This document shows positions 10,991-21,412 of a stretch of 64,000 bases of DNA, piece by piece. The first letter of the stretch is position 1. The number at the start of each line of letters is the position of its first letter. The notes under the pieces are model-generated. The model saw only the letters and a list, made by a program, of their open reading frames with translations, was not told the origin of the DNA and searched no databases. The position numbers were made by a program, and so were the translations under genes. The DNA comes from Gari tellinella (Eukaryota > Mollusca > Bivalvia > Cardiida > Psammobiidae), in NCBI GenBank assembly GCA_922989275.2, contig OV277864.1, forward strand, positions 28,469,550-28,533,549, in the 5' to 3' direction.

Positions 10991-12127
10991 TCAGTGTTGA
11001 CGGTTCTCCTTTCCTCTGGGTTTGGATGGGACAGAATTGTGACCATGTCTTCGTCTGGGGCTCGGGTTACTAGTTCTGGGTGGACGATTTTGGTTTAGGG
11101 ATGGGCGTCTGGTAAAGTCTTTCATTGCTTCTTCCATCCGCTGCAAGGCCCTGGTATTCCTCGACAGCTCCCGAACTATTGTAGAGGTTGACTCCTTAAT
11201 AGCAGTCGTCAACCCCTCCAACAATTTGGTCTGACAGGTACATGATGTATCTATGGCAGGTGGGACATCTGTTGTTGTTGATTCCATCTTGGCAGCTTTC
11301 GGAGCAGGAGTTGTGGAACAAGCGGGAGGAGGCCCTCTCTTGGTGCTACGTGGAGTTAAGGATTTATCCTCCTCGGGCAGTAGTTGGTCCATCAGGTTCC
11401 ACTCATCCTGCTCTTTGACCACTGGCTTAACGGTATTGTCTGCCCCACTCATACCTAGGAGGGCCTTCAATACTGTGCCGCCGACCATCTTGGATACCTC
11501 CTCCATCATGGCAGTTGGGCGTGAGACCTCTGGCAGGGTAAGAAAAGGTGGGGCATCTCCTTCTCTGGAAGGCAGAGGAGTGGACTTCCCTGTCCTGGTG
11601 ATGGACTTGGCGAACGTTGGCGTTGACGGTACTGACGCTGGCGTTGATGTTGTACTCTCCGACACATCACTCTCTTCTTCCAATTCCGCCAGTAGCCCAT
11701 CCGGAAAGACACTGTCCACAGCCTTGGACAGGCAGTCACCCCTCCTCTCTTTCTTCCCCTGCCAGAACCTTCTAGACTCTTCCTGTCCCAGCGGCAGTAT
11801 GTCATCCTCCCCTATAGATCTAGGGTTCACATTCTCTATCAAACATGTCTGGTGGTCTGTCACCCCCTTCTCCTTAGCCAGCATCATATGGCGTTTGTAG
11901 GATGTCACGTGGAGGTCTAGATCCCTTCTCTTCTGACATCTAAAGAGACAAAGTGAACAGTAGAAAGGGACCTCGTCCAGGCTCAGATGCTGTTTTAGGA
12001 TATGCCCCTCCACTCGGTACTTGACTTCTATAAAGTCCTTCACCCCACGGTATAGACACCTCCTACACTGGTAAGCCCTACCCCTCTTTGATGCTGCTAC
12101 AGTTGATGCGGTTTTTGACAAGGACAT
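10991..12127 (-). CDS. Extra 3' ORF: zinc-finger/coiled-coil protein of the LTR element
   Basis: 378 aa from the ATG at 12127. I prefer this start because the frame upstream (52 more codons) reads through a polypyrimidine tract and splice acceptor. Two C2H2-type fingers lie near the N-terminus: C21-x2-C24...H42-x4-H47 and C57-x2-C60-x12-H73-x6-H80. Next come an acidic Ser/Thr/Pro-rich middle (about 110-290) and an amphipathic stretch with hydrophobic spacing (about 300-337, KLLEGLTTAIKES...MEEAM) that could form a coiled coil. The tail is strongly basic (341-378). No signal peptide or membrane segment is present, so this is not an envelope protein although it sits in the env position. Nuclear or nucleic-acid binding is inferred from the fingers and basic tail. 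I do not recognise the family. It is intact, unlike pol. Confidence 0.75.
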   Translation of the reverse strand: MSLSKTASTVAASKRGRAYQCRRCLYRGVKDFIEVKYRVEGHILKQHLSLDEVPFYCSLCLFRCQKRRDLDLHVTSYKRHMMLAKEKGVTDHQTCLIENVNPRSIGEDDILPLGQEESRRFWQGKKERRGDCLSKAVDSVFPDGLLAELEEESDVSESTTSTPASVPSTPTFAKSITRTGKSTPLPSREGDAPPFLTLPEVSRPTAMMEEVSKMVGGTVLKALLGMSGADNTVKPVVKEQDEWNLMDQLLPEEDKSLTPRSTKRGPPPACSTTPAPKAAKMESTTTDVPPAIDTSCTCQTKLLEGLTTAIKESTSTIVRELSRNTRALQRMEEAMKDFTRRPSLNQNRPPRTSNPSPRRRHGHNSVPSKPRGKENRQH

Positions 12128-12149
12128 GTTGTTGTTGTTGTTGTTGTTG
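12128..12149 (-). repeat. (CAA)n leader of the zinc-finger ORF
   Basis: Seven AAC/CAA units directly 5' of the ATG, giving an unstructured leader. A similar (CAA)n run lies at the gag-protease junction (16873-16889). Confidence 0.7.
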
Positions 12150-12153
12150 ATTT

Positions 12154-12180
12154 CTACAATAGACAAAGTGAAACAAACTT
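12154..12180 (-). promoter_or_regulatory. Putative 3' splice site upstream of the zinc-finger ORF
   Basis: Minus-strand TTTGTTTCACTTTGTC followed by TATTGTAG and then AAATCAAC: a pyrimidine tract with terminal TAG 27 nt before the ATG. This suggests the ORF is made from a spliced subgenomic RNA. A GTAAAA just 3' of the primer site (18615-18620) is a possible but weak donor. Confidence 0.5.
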
Positions 12181-12935
12181 TATAATTTTGTCTCAGCTTA
12201 ATATGGCATACATGTAGTGACCACTGACTCGTTTGGCATGACTTATTAATTCTTCTTAGGCTCAGAGGAACTGCATAAAGCAATCCTTACAGTACAGGCT
12301 CAGATGCTCAGATGCTTAGATAGCTAAATACCCTCTTATTTGGCTCATCATAATACAGTACATACATATACACATATATAGTACGACAACAAAATATCTT
12401 CTGGTATACACCTCTTATCGGCTGGACTTCTTTGGACTGCCACATCATATGGGCTCCCTACCCTCAGTACTATCACATCTCTTCAGTCTTCTTCTTTCGT
12501 CTACTCTGTGTTTACACGACTTCTCAATCACTTCATCAGGCTGCTCTGCCTATCAGTCATACCATATGTCCCCGGGACTCTTTCATCTGCTCCTTTTAAG
12601 AAATGCCCATCTTCGGTAACTTCTCTCTGTACTCCATTCCCATCAGACTGATCAATCTTCTCGACTTCTGGCTGTCACGGTCGCAGTCTCTCTTCTCCAG
12701 CTAAGTGGTGGTTACCCATCATCTTCTTGCCTGCCTCTTCCTTTGGAACTAAGAATATCTCTGTGTGTCCGCCTCAATAATGTTACTGGTAAGCTTCTAT
12801 ATACATGTAACTCTTTCCTTTGACATAAAAGGAAAGCAATAACTATATGTGTTAAACATTAACATGTAAACACTTAACTATCAACTATTAACACTGTTTT
12901 ATTGCCAGTGTTTCGGATATACATAAAAACAAAAT
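12181..12935 (-). other. Spacer between pol and the zinc-finger ORF
   Basis: No open frame with protein-like composition. It would form part of an intron if the splice site at 12154 is used. Confidence 0.5.
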
Positions 12936-15818
12936 CTATTGTGATTGAATGCTTGCATTCAATTGCAGCTTCTGCTTAGCTTTCTTTACCCATTTTGGCG
13001 GGTTTGACCCTTCATATGGTTTGAGCTTGTCATGATGCACAAGTTTCTCTGTTTCATCTTTGCCAAGCTGTATGACATAGTTCTGCTCTGAAAGTTTCTT
13101 CTTGATCAAGTATGGGCCTCCATAAGTCTTCTGTAGTTTGGGAGTCACACCCAGTTTTCTCGCTTCATAAAGGAACCACACCAGATCTCCGGGTTTGTAC
13201 CGATTCAACGACGCTTTGACATCATAAGCGGCTTTGTTTCTCAAGACTGCTTTCTCTAGATGCTCTCTAGCAATCTCATGTGCTCTCTGCATGCGGCTTC
13301 TTATTCTATCAATATAGGCTCCATAAGAGGTAATTTCTTCTTGAGTGCCTGCGATTGTACTGGTAAATACCAATTCTGATGGTAACCTTATTTCTCTACC
13401 CATGGTCATCAAGTTTGGCGTCAGACCTGTCGATGTATTTGGTGTTGCCCTGTATGCCCCTGCTATGCAACCCAAGTTTAAGTCCCAGTTGGTTTGCTCC
13501 CCACAGAGATAAGCCTTTATCATCCGTAGCAGTGTTCGATTGAATCTCTCTGTCTGGCCATTGCATCTCGGGTTCCTTGGACTGGTCCTCGTCTTCCTCA
13601 CTTCGAGCATACGACACATTTCTTTGAATACATTGCTTTCGTAGTTTCTACCCTGGTCACTATGTATTGCCAATGGACATCCCCAGCGAGAAATAACCTC
13701 GTTCATGATTATCGATGCACTGGTTTCGGCTGTTTGATCAGGTACTGCAAAAACCTCCACATACTTAGTGAATAGATCGGATACCACTAGGATGTACCGG
13801 TTGTCTCTTGGTGTGACAGGAAATGGCCCCATATAGTCTGTAGCCAGTACGTCAAAAGGTGCGCCAGTTTTAATGGTACCCATTGGTGCTTTTGGTACTC
13901 TTTGGGGTTTCTTATCTGCGGCACATATATCACATCCTTTTATGTAAATTGACACATCTGACTTCAGATTATACCAATAAAAGCTATGCAAAGTCTTCTC
14001 TGTAGTCTTCTTACAACCAAAATGGCCTTCTACTATTGATCCATGCATTTGATGCAATATGTTTTTCTTCATGGCCTCTGGAACTATGAACTGTTTGAAT
14101 TTGCCTGTACCGTTTTTCTTCCTAAACTCTCTGAACAATATGCCATCTATTGTAATCAACATGTCCCACATCAGCCAATAATGTCTCGAGACTGGACTCA
14201 AAGTAATCATCTCGGTGCTACTGGGTTTGGCATCATTCTGTTTGGCTTGTAAAATTGGGGCAATATCGGGATCTTTCTGCTGAAGTGCTCTAATGTCATC
14301 TAATGACTGACCTCCGGCCCATGTCCATGAATATGGCGTCACTGCTGAAGTGCCCGGTCTTGGATTGTCCATCTCTTTAGACTGGTTAGCGGATCTAACT
14401 GGTTCTATTTGTTCTGCCTGCAACTTCGTATCAGCATCATGGTTGACCGGCAGAGAAGGAAACTTTATGTCATCATACAACCCTTCTAACATCATATCTT
14501 GGCTTCGTTTCTGACATTTCTTGCACGGGCCACACTTGAGTGGCTCCATGGTATCAACGTTTGCACAATCACAGTCTTTAGGGTTTTCACACCTGGACAG
14601 AGCGTCACAGTGTCCCTGCTTTTTACCCGGTCTGTATTGTATCTCAAAGTCGTATTGAGACAAAATTTCTATCCATCTTGCCACTTTACCCTTTGGCTCT
14701 TTTAACTTGAACAACCATCTCAGAGCCTGATGATCTGTTCTTACAACAAAATGTCTTCCTAGAAGATATTGCCTGTAATATTCTACAAAGTGTCGAACAG
14801 CAAGAAGCTCTTTTTCAGTGATACAATAGTTTTTCTCAGCCTTGTTGAGAGCTCTACTCCCGTATGAAATTACTTTTTCTTGTGACCCTTGTATCTGATG
14901 CAAGACTCCACCTATCCCAACATCTGATGCGTCTACATCCAGGATGAAATTCCCAGCATTTTGTAATGGATAGCTCATGATCTCAGGGCTGATTAAGGCT
15001 TTTTTCAATTCTTCGAAGGAAGTCTGGCATGCTTGACTCCAGGTAAATACTTTATCTTTCTTGGTAAGGTCTACCATAGGTCGTACCAGCTTGGCAAAAT
15101 CCTTCACAAATTTTCTGTAGTACGATCCCATAGCAACAAACTGTCTTATTTCTTTAGCATTCTTTGGCACTGGCCATTCCATTATCTTTGCAATGTTTGC
15201 CGGATTTGGTTGTATACCCTCACCTGACACAATATGGCCTAGAAACAAAACTTCTGAATGCAATAGTTTACACTTATCTGGACGAAGCTTCAGGCCTGCT
15301 TTCTCTATTCTTTCTAGTACCTGCTCAACTCTAGTAATGTGTTGCTCAAAAGATGAACCGAAAACAATCACGTCGTCAATGTAGATTAGACAGGTCTCCC
15401 ACTGCAGTCCCTGTAGTGCAATTTCCATTGTGCGTTGGAACGTATTACAGCTATTATTCAGGCCGAATGACATTCGTGTCATCTCATACTGTCCGAACTT
15501 ACAAACGAAAGCGCTTTTTGGCATGTCTTCCTTCTTCAGCGGTATCTGGAAGTAACCACTTGTTAAATCAAATGTGCTGAACACAACTGCTCCGGCGACA
15601 GCATCCAAACAATCTTGCACTCTTGACATAGGATAGCCATCAGGCGTTACAAGCTGGTTAATCCGGCGATAGCCGACACATGGTCTTACGGCCCCTGATT
15701 TCTTCCGCACTAATACAATTGGACTTGCCCATGGGGATGTACTCTCTCGAATGACACCTTTTGCAAGTAGATCTTCCACGGCTTTTTTCTCTTCACTGGC
15801 GAACGCTAGCGGAACTCT
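12936..15818 (-). pseudogene. pol: pol, RT-RNase H-integrase part (open frame after an in-frame TGA)
   Basis: 960 codons open after the TGA at 15819-15821; the first ATG (15779) gives 947 aa and numbering is from it. Reverse transcriptase has catalytic D71 (FDLTSGYFQ) and YIDD at 133-136. RNase H shows D283 (DASD), E322/E324, D349 (RTDHQAL) and H390-x-D392 (HCDALSR). Integrase has the zinc site H579, H586, C616, C619 and core D648, D708, E744 (D-x35-E). The GPY/F module is at YGGPY 886-890, then a basic tail; no chromodomain. Some usual RT residues are changed (VGYRRIN for the common VDYRRLN; GLNNSCNTFQ for GLCNAPATFQ). The domain order is that of Ty3/gypsy. The catalytic residues persist, so the copy decayed recently or is supplied in trans. 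Confidence 0.93.
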
Positions 15819-15821
15819 TCA
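15819..15821 (-). other. In-frame TGA interrupting pol
   Basis: The reading frame is the same on both sides (13 codons from the stop to the first downstream ATG). The break falls in the short linker just before the RT domain, at a place where the flanking residues read as normal family sequence. It is a single-codon lesion, not a frameshift. Confidence 0.9.
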
Positions 15822-16925
15822 TGGATATTGTTTTATTGGGGCAGCATCGCCTGTGTCTATAGTGTGCTCTGTCAAGTTTGTGAGGCCTATGTCCCATTCA
15901 TGCTTTGAAAAGCAATTCTGATATCTGTGAAGTAAGTTTGCTACTGTATTTGTGTCCTCTTGGTCTAAATCGTTAGTTGCATCGTGAAATAACTCCTTTA
16001 AGTGGTCTGGTACAATGACACTCTCTTTCGTCGATGTCTTGGGAAGCTCAGTGACGTGCCTGACTCCCTGCAGCTGTATCCTACGTATACTGTTATTCTT
16101 CTTTTCTTCAGTGTGGCTCTCCTGTTCTACAACAACAGATTCAATCTGTTCCACTTGCTCTGCTTGACCAATTACAGCATCTTGTCTGATTGAAATAGAT
16201 GTGGAGAACGGATTCAAAACTCTGATTTTGCTAGTTGGCCCTGTATTTATGTCTACTAATACCCGTGCCATCTGTAAAGGGTACTCTTCTTTAAAATGTT
16301 CGGTTGGCTCTATTACGAATAGTAAGCTTTTGACCTTGTCATCAAGTTCATTTCGTTCCACAAAGGCATCAATCACTGCTTCACTCTGTGGTGGAATGGT
16401 GAAGTTATTTGCAGCTTTAACCCGCCTAATTGTGGTCGGCATACCAATTTGAATAAGGGGCACCTTCTTCCCATCTAACATCAGAACACCTTTACTAAGT
16501 AACATATCGCCCGGTCCACTCTTGTTATTCTGTAAAACGTCGACTCCAAGTAGGCCTTCGTCTCCAATACCGGCCACTATCATCTCCTGTTTTAATTTCA
16601 CGGGCCCAAGTTCAATGTCAAACGAAGCACTGCCATATTGTCTTAAACTGGCCCCTCCTGCTCCGACTAGATTCACTGATTTCTTCAATTTTGGTCTAAA
16701 TGTTTCGTCCATCCTGTCATACATAAACTTGCCTATTACCGTCTTAGACGCTCCACTGTCTGCTGCAAATAGCACTGGTTGCCCCTGTACAATTGCCTTA
16801 ACATATACTCCATCTGACAATGGCTTCCTCTTCTTTACTGTTTTAAGGTTATCATATTGATTAGCTTGGCCTTGTTGTTGTTGTTGTTGGGCTTCTCTTT
16901 GGCCTTCAGAGGTAGCCCCTTCTAG
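15819..16925 (-). CDS. Protease and pre-RT linker of pol
   Basis: Open in the -1 frame relative to gag from the slip site. No ATG is needed if made by frameshifting; a TTG at 16820 is only the first start-like codon. Numbered from there: aspartic protease active site D21-S22-G23 (AADSGASKT) and the conserved LLGVD at 90-94. The linker that precedes RT in this class (about 270-333) follows, ending at the TGA. Upstream lies a Gln-rich stretch encoded by (CAA)n. It acts during particle maturation by cutting Gag and Pol. Confidence 0.85.
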   Translation of the reverse strand, partial: LEGATSEGQREAQQQQQQGQANQYDNLKTVKKRKPLSDGVYVKAIVQGQPVLFAADSGASKTVIGKFMYDRMDETFRPKLKKSVNLVGAGGASLRQYGSASFDIELGPVKLKQEMIVAGIGDEGLLGVDVLQNNKSGPGDMLLSKGVLMLDGKKVPLIQIGMPTTIRRVKAANNFTIPPQSEAVIDAFVERNELDDKVKSLLFVIEPTEHFKEEYPLQMARVLVDINTGPTSKIRVLNPFSTSISIRQDAVIGQAEQVEQIESVVVEQESHTEEKKNNSIRRIQLQGVRHVTELPKTSTKESVIVPDHLKELFHDATNDLDQEDTNTVANLLHRYQNCFSKHEWDIGLTNLTEHTIDTGDAAPIKQYP

Positions 16926-16931
16926 TTTAAA
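16889..16931 (-). promoter_or_regulatory. Programmed -1 frameshift signal at the gag stop
   Basis: Canonical slippery heptamer T TTA AAC (16925-16931, gag frame) directly before the gag TAG (16922-16924). A 6-nt spacer follows, then a stem: GGGCT (16914-16918) with AGCCC (16889-16893), and CTCT (16908-16911) with AGAG (16895-16898). The loop carries GGCC, which could pair with the GGCC about 20 nt further on (16869-16872) to make a pseudoknot. The protease frame is -1 relative to gag and open across the site. Confidence 0.85.
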
Positions 16932-17331
16932 GGACTATTGCCCCATTGTTGCTTGGTCTGACTTGAGTCTGATCTCGGTCTCTCTTTAAAGTTTATGTTG
17001 CTGTTAAATTGTTGTTCTGGATGTCTGCAGTCACGTGCGTAATGCCCAACGAATCCACATGTAAAACAGGTCACTTCAGCAGACTTATTTCTATAGCCCT
17101 TCTGTACTTGCATTCTCGATCCCTGATGCTGTTGTTTAGGAGCTTGGTTCGCAATCGAGTCTATTTTCTCTAGCAGCAATTTAAGTAATTTGGTCGTTTC
17201 TCCTTCATTTTCTGTTGCTACCTTACTATCTGGTAAAACAGGATTTCTCTTTTCCGTCTGATTCTTTCCTGTCGTCTTGATTGGTACCCTCCTTGCATTT
17301 TCTCCCTTTTTCTCCTTTAATTTGCAGTCTG

Positions 17332-17364
<33 letters not shown>

Positions 17365-18553
17365 TACTGCAACTATCGTCATAAGAGACTGCTCGTCTGG
17401 CATATTTGTTGGTCTTTTTGTCTGTCTGGAAATCTTTGTAACCTTTTCGTCTTGTCTGGATAAAGTTGACAACATGGTATACAGCGTCGTCTATGTTGTC
17501 TGGTTCTTTATGAAACTCCACCTCAAATCTTGCCTCATCGTCTCGTAAACCATCTAGTAACCTTCTGACCAAATCCTCCTGACGAGTTCTACCGTCACGC
17601 CCTTTGTGTGCTTTATCATACAGCTTCTTTAATTCTGCGGCATACTCTTCTACTGTTTCTCCAACCTGCTGCACCCTCCTAGAGAACTTGGCGGCAAACG
17701 TTTTTGATGTCTCAATTCGTCTGTATCTGCTACTCAACTCCTCACTCAGATTAAAATAGTTTGTCCAGACACGCTTGGATAGCTGCGTAAATACAAATTC
17801 GCCTGCATCGCCTTGAAGTCTTGGAAGCAGCTGATCTAACATCTCCTCTTCATCCCAACCTCTTCTCTCTGCTATTGTCTCGAATCTGTTGACCCATACT
17901 TGCCAGCTGTCTTTCCCAGTAAATGCAGGTAACTTTAAGTCTGCCCCACTCTTCTGCATTGGCCCTAATCTGCGTCTTCTGTAACCTCTATCTAAGTGTC
18001 TGTAATCTGCTTCTTGTTCTTGACTATCACCCATTGCTGCCCACTGTGAAGCTCTCGAGTAATCATTGTTCCTTTCATGGCTGTCATCAAACTGTACTCT
18101 TCTGTGCTCTCTAATTGTCTGGGGCTCTTCTTCTGGACCTCTCTGCCTACTTTGATAAGAATTATTTATGTTTTGTCCATTAGGCCTCTGGTTCTGTAAA
18201 GTTGTTTCGTAACCTTCATCTTGTCTCTCAGGCTGACTGTTTGCCTTTTCTCTTTTAAGCTCCATTATGGTTGATGCCATTACATTAAGTGTCTGTAAAA
18301 TCTTGTTTTGCCTGTCAAGTCCTAATTGGCTCACTCTGGGCTCGACTATGCAGTCGTCTTCATGCCTGTCCTGGTCTGGATCACGTTCTCTGGATCTGGT
18401 TCCACTCTGCATTCCGGTAGTGTTGGTCATGTTCACTCTGGATCTGTCTTCTTCATTGACAAAAATGCAGTCTGCTTCTTCTTCAGGACTATCGACTTCA
18501 CACTCTCCATCATGACTGACTTCTGTGGTCTGGTCTAACTTTCTTCTAGGCAT
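16922..18553 (-). CDS. gag: gag
   Basis: 543 aa, ATG at 18551-18553, TAG at 16922. The N-terminal 200 residues are charged and low-complexity. The retrotransposon capsid-like region is about 203-372 (LPAFTGKDSWQVWVNRFE... to VNFIQTRRKG). A poly-Asp run at 398-407 is encoded by a GAT microsatellite (17334-17362). One CCHC zinc knuckle, C496-x2-C-x4-H-x4-C509, sits near the C-terminus. It forms the particle and binds RNA. Intact in this copy. The start lies 70 nt inside the primer site, as expected for a first ORF. Confidence 0.92.
17334..17362. repeat. GAT/ATC microsatellite inside gag
   Basis: About ten ATC units on the plus strand; keeps the gag frame and encodes the Asp run. Confidence 0.85.
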
Positions 18554-18622
18554 TATTGCAATGTTCTTTGAGCGCTCTTAGGTTCGTATCACTGGATCTG
18601 CAGCTGTTGTTGATTTTTACAG

Positions 18623-18640
18623 ATCCCACCGCTGCCACCA
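18623..18640 (-). promoter_or_regulatory. Primer binding site, tRNA-Leu
   Basis: Minus-strand TGGTGGCAGCGGTGGGAT, 7 nt from the 5' LTR. Its complement ends ...CCGCTGCCACCA, which fits the acceptor stem and CCA tail of an animal tRNA-Leu (the AAG isoacceptor, from memory) over all 18 positions. Confidence 0.88.
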
Positions 18641-18647
18641 TAAAATA

Positions 18648-19964
18648 TGTAGTGCGCTCGTGAATCTCGTGCTGGGTGAGTATAAATTTGGGTAGCGTGT
18701 TCACCCAGACCACGAGTATAATTAACTAAAGCTGGACTTCAAACAAAATTAACTGACTAGGAAAACTAAAGGAATATAATGAAAGAGTAAGCAAAGATCT
18801 GGTTCCCTCACTTTATTTAGTGTGAGTATTCTATATCACAGATTTTTATCTACCAATAGTGGTATATCAAACATATACAAGTAATCGGTATACTAAATAC
18901 CGAGACTAGATTCTAATATTCTCCTAAAGTACAGATATGACGCTAAATTGAGTCAGTAGCCACTATTATAATAATACTCAATTGGAACCATACAAATGTG
19001 TGCTTAAACTATTAATAAATGAATGTTAACATTAAATCAATGAAGAAATGTTAACATTAAATATTGTATCTCATTAAATCTTATAATTAACTGTGTTCTA
19101 TATGCAAGCTCTAGGCATTTAATGTTAATGCTGTGCATTAAAACATAAATGCATTAAATGTTAATGGACTAAATCTAGATCTATTCTAGATTAATTGTTT
19201 AAGTTTGAAGATTAACTGCTAATTTGAAATAAGTGCCAAAAGATAATAACCTTGTTTGAGAATATAGATTTGCTCTTTGAAACCAAAAAAATTATGAAGT
19301 CCCAGAGTTGGAAAACCCCAGGCGTTTATACTAAGAAGAATAAATGCACGTGAAACCATAGCAAAATTGCACAAATCCACCCCACAAGTGTGTTTCTGCG
19401 CAATCCCGCAACGTCGTCCCACAATAACGTTTGTGCAATCGTAAGAATTATGTGGAATTCTGTGGGATGCTTATAGCTTGCGTAGGAACCACAGCATCCT
19501 TCAATAAAAAAATAGAGTTTTAACCCCTTTTATGAATTAAACTTATAAAGCAATTTCAATATCTAATAAAAGAAATGATTAAAGTATATTTTGGTTACCT
19601 TGGCTGAAGAAAACGGCAATTGTTTAATGTAGAAAGTTGTTTTTATTCTCAAATGACAGCTCAGAAGACGCTGAGTTTACTTGAGTGTCTATAAATAGAA
19701 TATAAACAACCCATGATGCATTAGGAAAATATGGCGGCCGATATAAACTATCTTTTCTCTAGCCAAAGTAAAACCTAAATTCCACCTACAGAAAACGTAT
19801 TTACAGGTAAAATACAACATGTTTGAGTTAACTAATGACTATTTGTTCGATGCAGACTGATGTCAATCTTTTATTATAAGTTACTACGGAGATTCAGCTG
19901 AGTGTTTACAATACAATGAATAACCTAGATCTGCTCGGTTTGTCACAGAATCTGGGTCATTACA
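18648..19964 (-). repeat. 5' LTR (1317 bp)
   Basis: Same ends as the left LTR. Differences are single bases near 18818, 18959, 19324, 19807 and 19816, and the 13-bp tract 19377-19389 in place of the left 194-bp segment. An AATAAA (minus strand, 18812-18817) survives here. TATA candidate at 19323-19330. Confidence 0.95.
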
Positions 19965-19968
19965 ATAT
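19965..19968. repeat. Target site duplication, right (ATAT)
   Basis: Pairs with 7166-7169; the sequence after it (TCATGC) is unrelated to the left flank. Confidence 0.75.
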
Positions 19969-20631
19969 TCATGCAAATGGCGCGTTCGCGTTTTATTTGG
20001 TTTAGTCTAGCCAATAGATTAACTCTTTTAGTTTTAATAAAATGATGTTTTTCCTGTTACTATTACGTCAATAACCTAAATAACACAAATATTTCAACAC
20101 GTCGACATTTTATGAAACGCGCACGTGCTATTCGTGCAAAACGGCTTAACGGTACCCTGTGGCTAAACGGTTGACCGAATTCAAAAGTGCACGTGCTAAA
20201 ATTCTCAGGCGTTAATCAAATATAGGAAATAAAGACTTAATTTACGCCTTTGTATACCGATAGTAATTACTTTTTAATTTTACATATGTATAGTATTTTG
20301 CTGTTCAGTAAATATTATAAGGTCGATAGTGTACCATCTCAATATATTCATGTTTTTTTTCTCCATTCTGTGATAAAGACATAGGCTTCAAGCATTTTTC
20401 CTTTGACATGTTGACAATATTATCTTTCTATACTTGCATAAAAGGTTAATGATATTGTTTAAACATTATAATGGGCAATATCGATCTTGAAAATGTAGAA
20501 AAACAGACACAAAAGGATTGATAAGTTTCAGTTTGTGGCTTGATAGTTCGATCAAATCTTATATTACGATTTTATTGACTTGTAACCCATTCAACGAAAA
20601 AGGTAATGGACATACATAATAAGACAACTAA
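19969..20631. other. Unannotated flank right of the LTR element
   Basis: No gene or repeat recognised. Confidence 0.5.
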
Positions 20632-20881
20632 TACAGTGGAGAATCTGTTATTCTTTCCCGTTTAAACGCAAACGTACGCAAACGCAAAGCACTAAAACGT
20701 AGAAAAGAACAACTTTTGGACAATTCTGATATTTCATGTTTATCTTGGTGGCAAACAGTTTGGAGCCTGATCAGACGCCGGGTTACCCGGCGTCTGATCT
20801 GGCTCCAAACTGTTTGTACTGCAAATAATAGTTTTAGCGTAAACGCGTTTATTGGGAAAGAATAACAGATTCTCCACTGTA
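20632..20881. mobile_element. Family A MITE, near-consensus copy
   Basis: TACAGTGGAGAATC...GATTCTCCACTGTA, terminal arms with CCCGTTTAAACGC, core 1 with centre CCGGGTTACCCGG. Differs at only a handful of positions from the copies at 44215 and 61745 (the latter inverted), so it belongs to a recently amplified subgroup. Confidence 0.88.
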
Positions 20882-20949
20882 TCATAACATGTCTCTTGAT
20901 TACTGGTTTATGGACTGACAAGTCAATTAAATCGGACACTGCATTTAAA

Positions 20950-21010
20950 ATCGACTGGGACTCGAACCTTGAACCCTGAGCTGACGAGGCAGACTAAGAC
21001 ACTAATCAAC
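20950..21010 (-). repeat. Possible tRNA-derived SINE fragment
   Basis: Minus strand carries AAGGTTCGAGTCCC (20957-20970), an excellent B-box, with TCAGCTCAGGG before it. No clear A-box or tRNA fold, so a SINE remnant rather than a tRNA gene. Confidence 0.4.
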
Positions 21011-21198
21011 ATTTTCTTTATAAAATTTTTCTAGTATAAACACGCGCGGAAAAAGTCTATATCGTCGAGACGCATTTCCGCTCGCCCACAAGAAAACTCT
21101 GATATGCGAAAGGCCTTTAAGAAACAGGCGTTTCGAAAACTATCAGCAGGTATATAGTTAAATTTGGTTGTGATTAAGGACAAACAATTATATATTGG

Positions 21199-21412
21199 TA
21201 CAGTGGAAAAGACCAAATTCTTTCCGAACAATCGCAGTTGTGCTTCAGCCAATTGTTGTCTAGAGCAAACACATTGGGCCAGATCAGACGCCGCTTAACC
21301 AGTCGTTTGATTAGGATCCAAGATTTAACACCGTCCTAATTTCCAAGACCCTGTCATTTTCTAAACGTTCAAACATTGCGCGGCGGGAAGAAATAACGTA
21401 TTTTCCATTGTA
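21199..21412. mobile_element. Degenerate family A MITE
   Basis: TACAGTGGAAAAGACC at the left, TTTTCCATTGTA at the right, worn core 1 (GATCAGACGCCGCTTAACC) near 21275. Confidence 0.6.

Larger units (their letters stand above)
7170..19964 (-). mobile_element. Ty3/gypsy-type LTR retrotransposon, 12.8 kb
   Basis: Complete structure on the minus strand: two LTRs with 5'-TG...CA-3' ends, a tRNA-Leu primer site 7 nt inside the 5' LTR, gag with a CCHC knuckle, protease, RT, RNase H, integrase (order PR-RT-RH-IN, which defines Ty3/gypsy), a GPY/F module, an extra 3' ORF and a G-rich polypurine tract against the 3' LTR. The 4-bp ATAT direct repeats at 7166-7169 and 19965-19968 are the target duplication. 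LTR divergence is about 0.4% in substitutions, so the insertion is recent. The coding part is interrupted by one TGA. No chromodomain and no envelope-like protein are seen. I cannot assign it to a named clade. Confidence 0.95.

Noticed and set aside
11253..11900. 215-codon ORF on the plus strand
   Set aside because: It lies antisense to the zinc-finger ORF of the LTR element; its composition is a shadow of the serine/proline-rich coding sequence opposite.
8682..12127. Envelope gene downstream of pol
   Set aside because: The ORF in that position has zinc fingers and a basic tail and lacks signal peptide, cleavage site or membrane segment.
12128..12283. 52-codon N-terminal extension of the zinc-finger ORF
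   Set aside because: It would translate through a polypyrimidine tract and splice acceptor and a (CAA)n leader; the ATG at 12127 gives a more plausible start.
12936..13010. Chromodomain at the integrase C-terminus
   Set aside because: After the GPY/F module only a short basic tail precedes the stop.
20957..20970. tRNA gene from a perfect B-box
   Set aside because: No A-box and no cloverleaf upstream on the minus strand.
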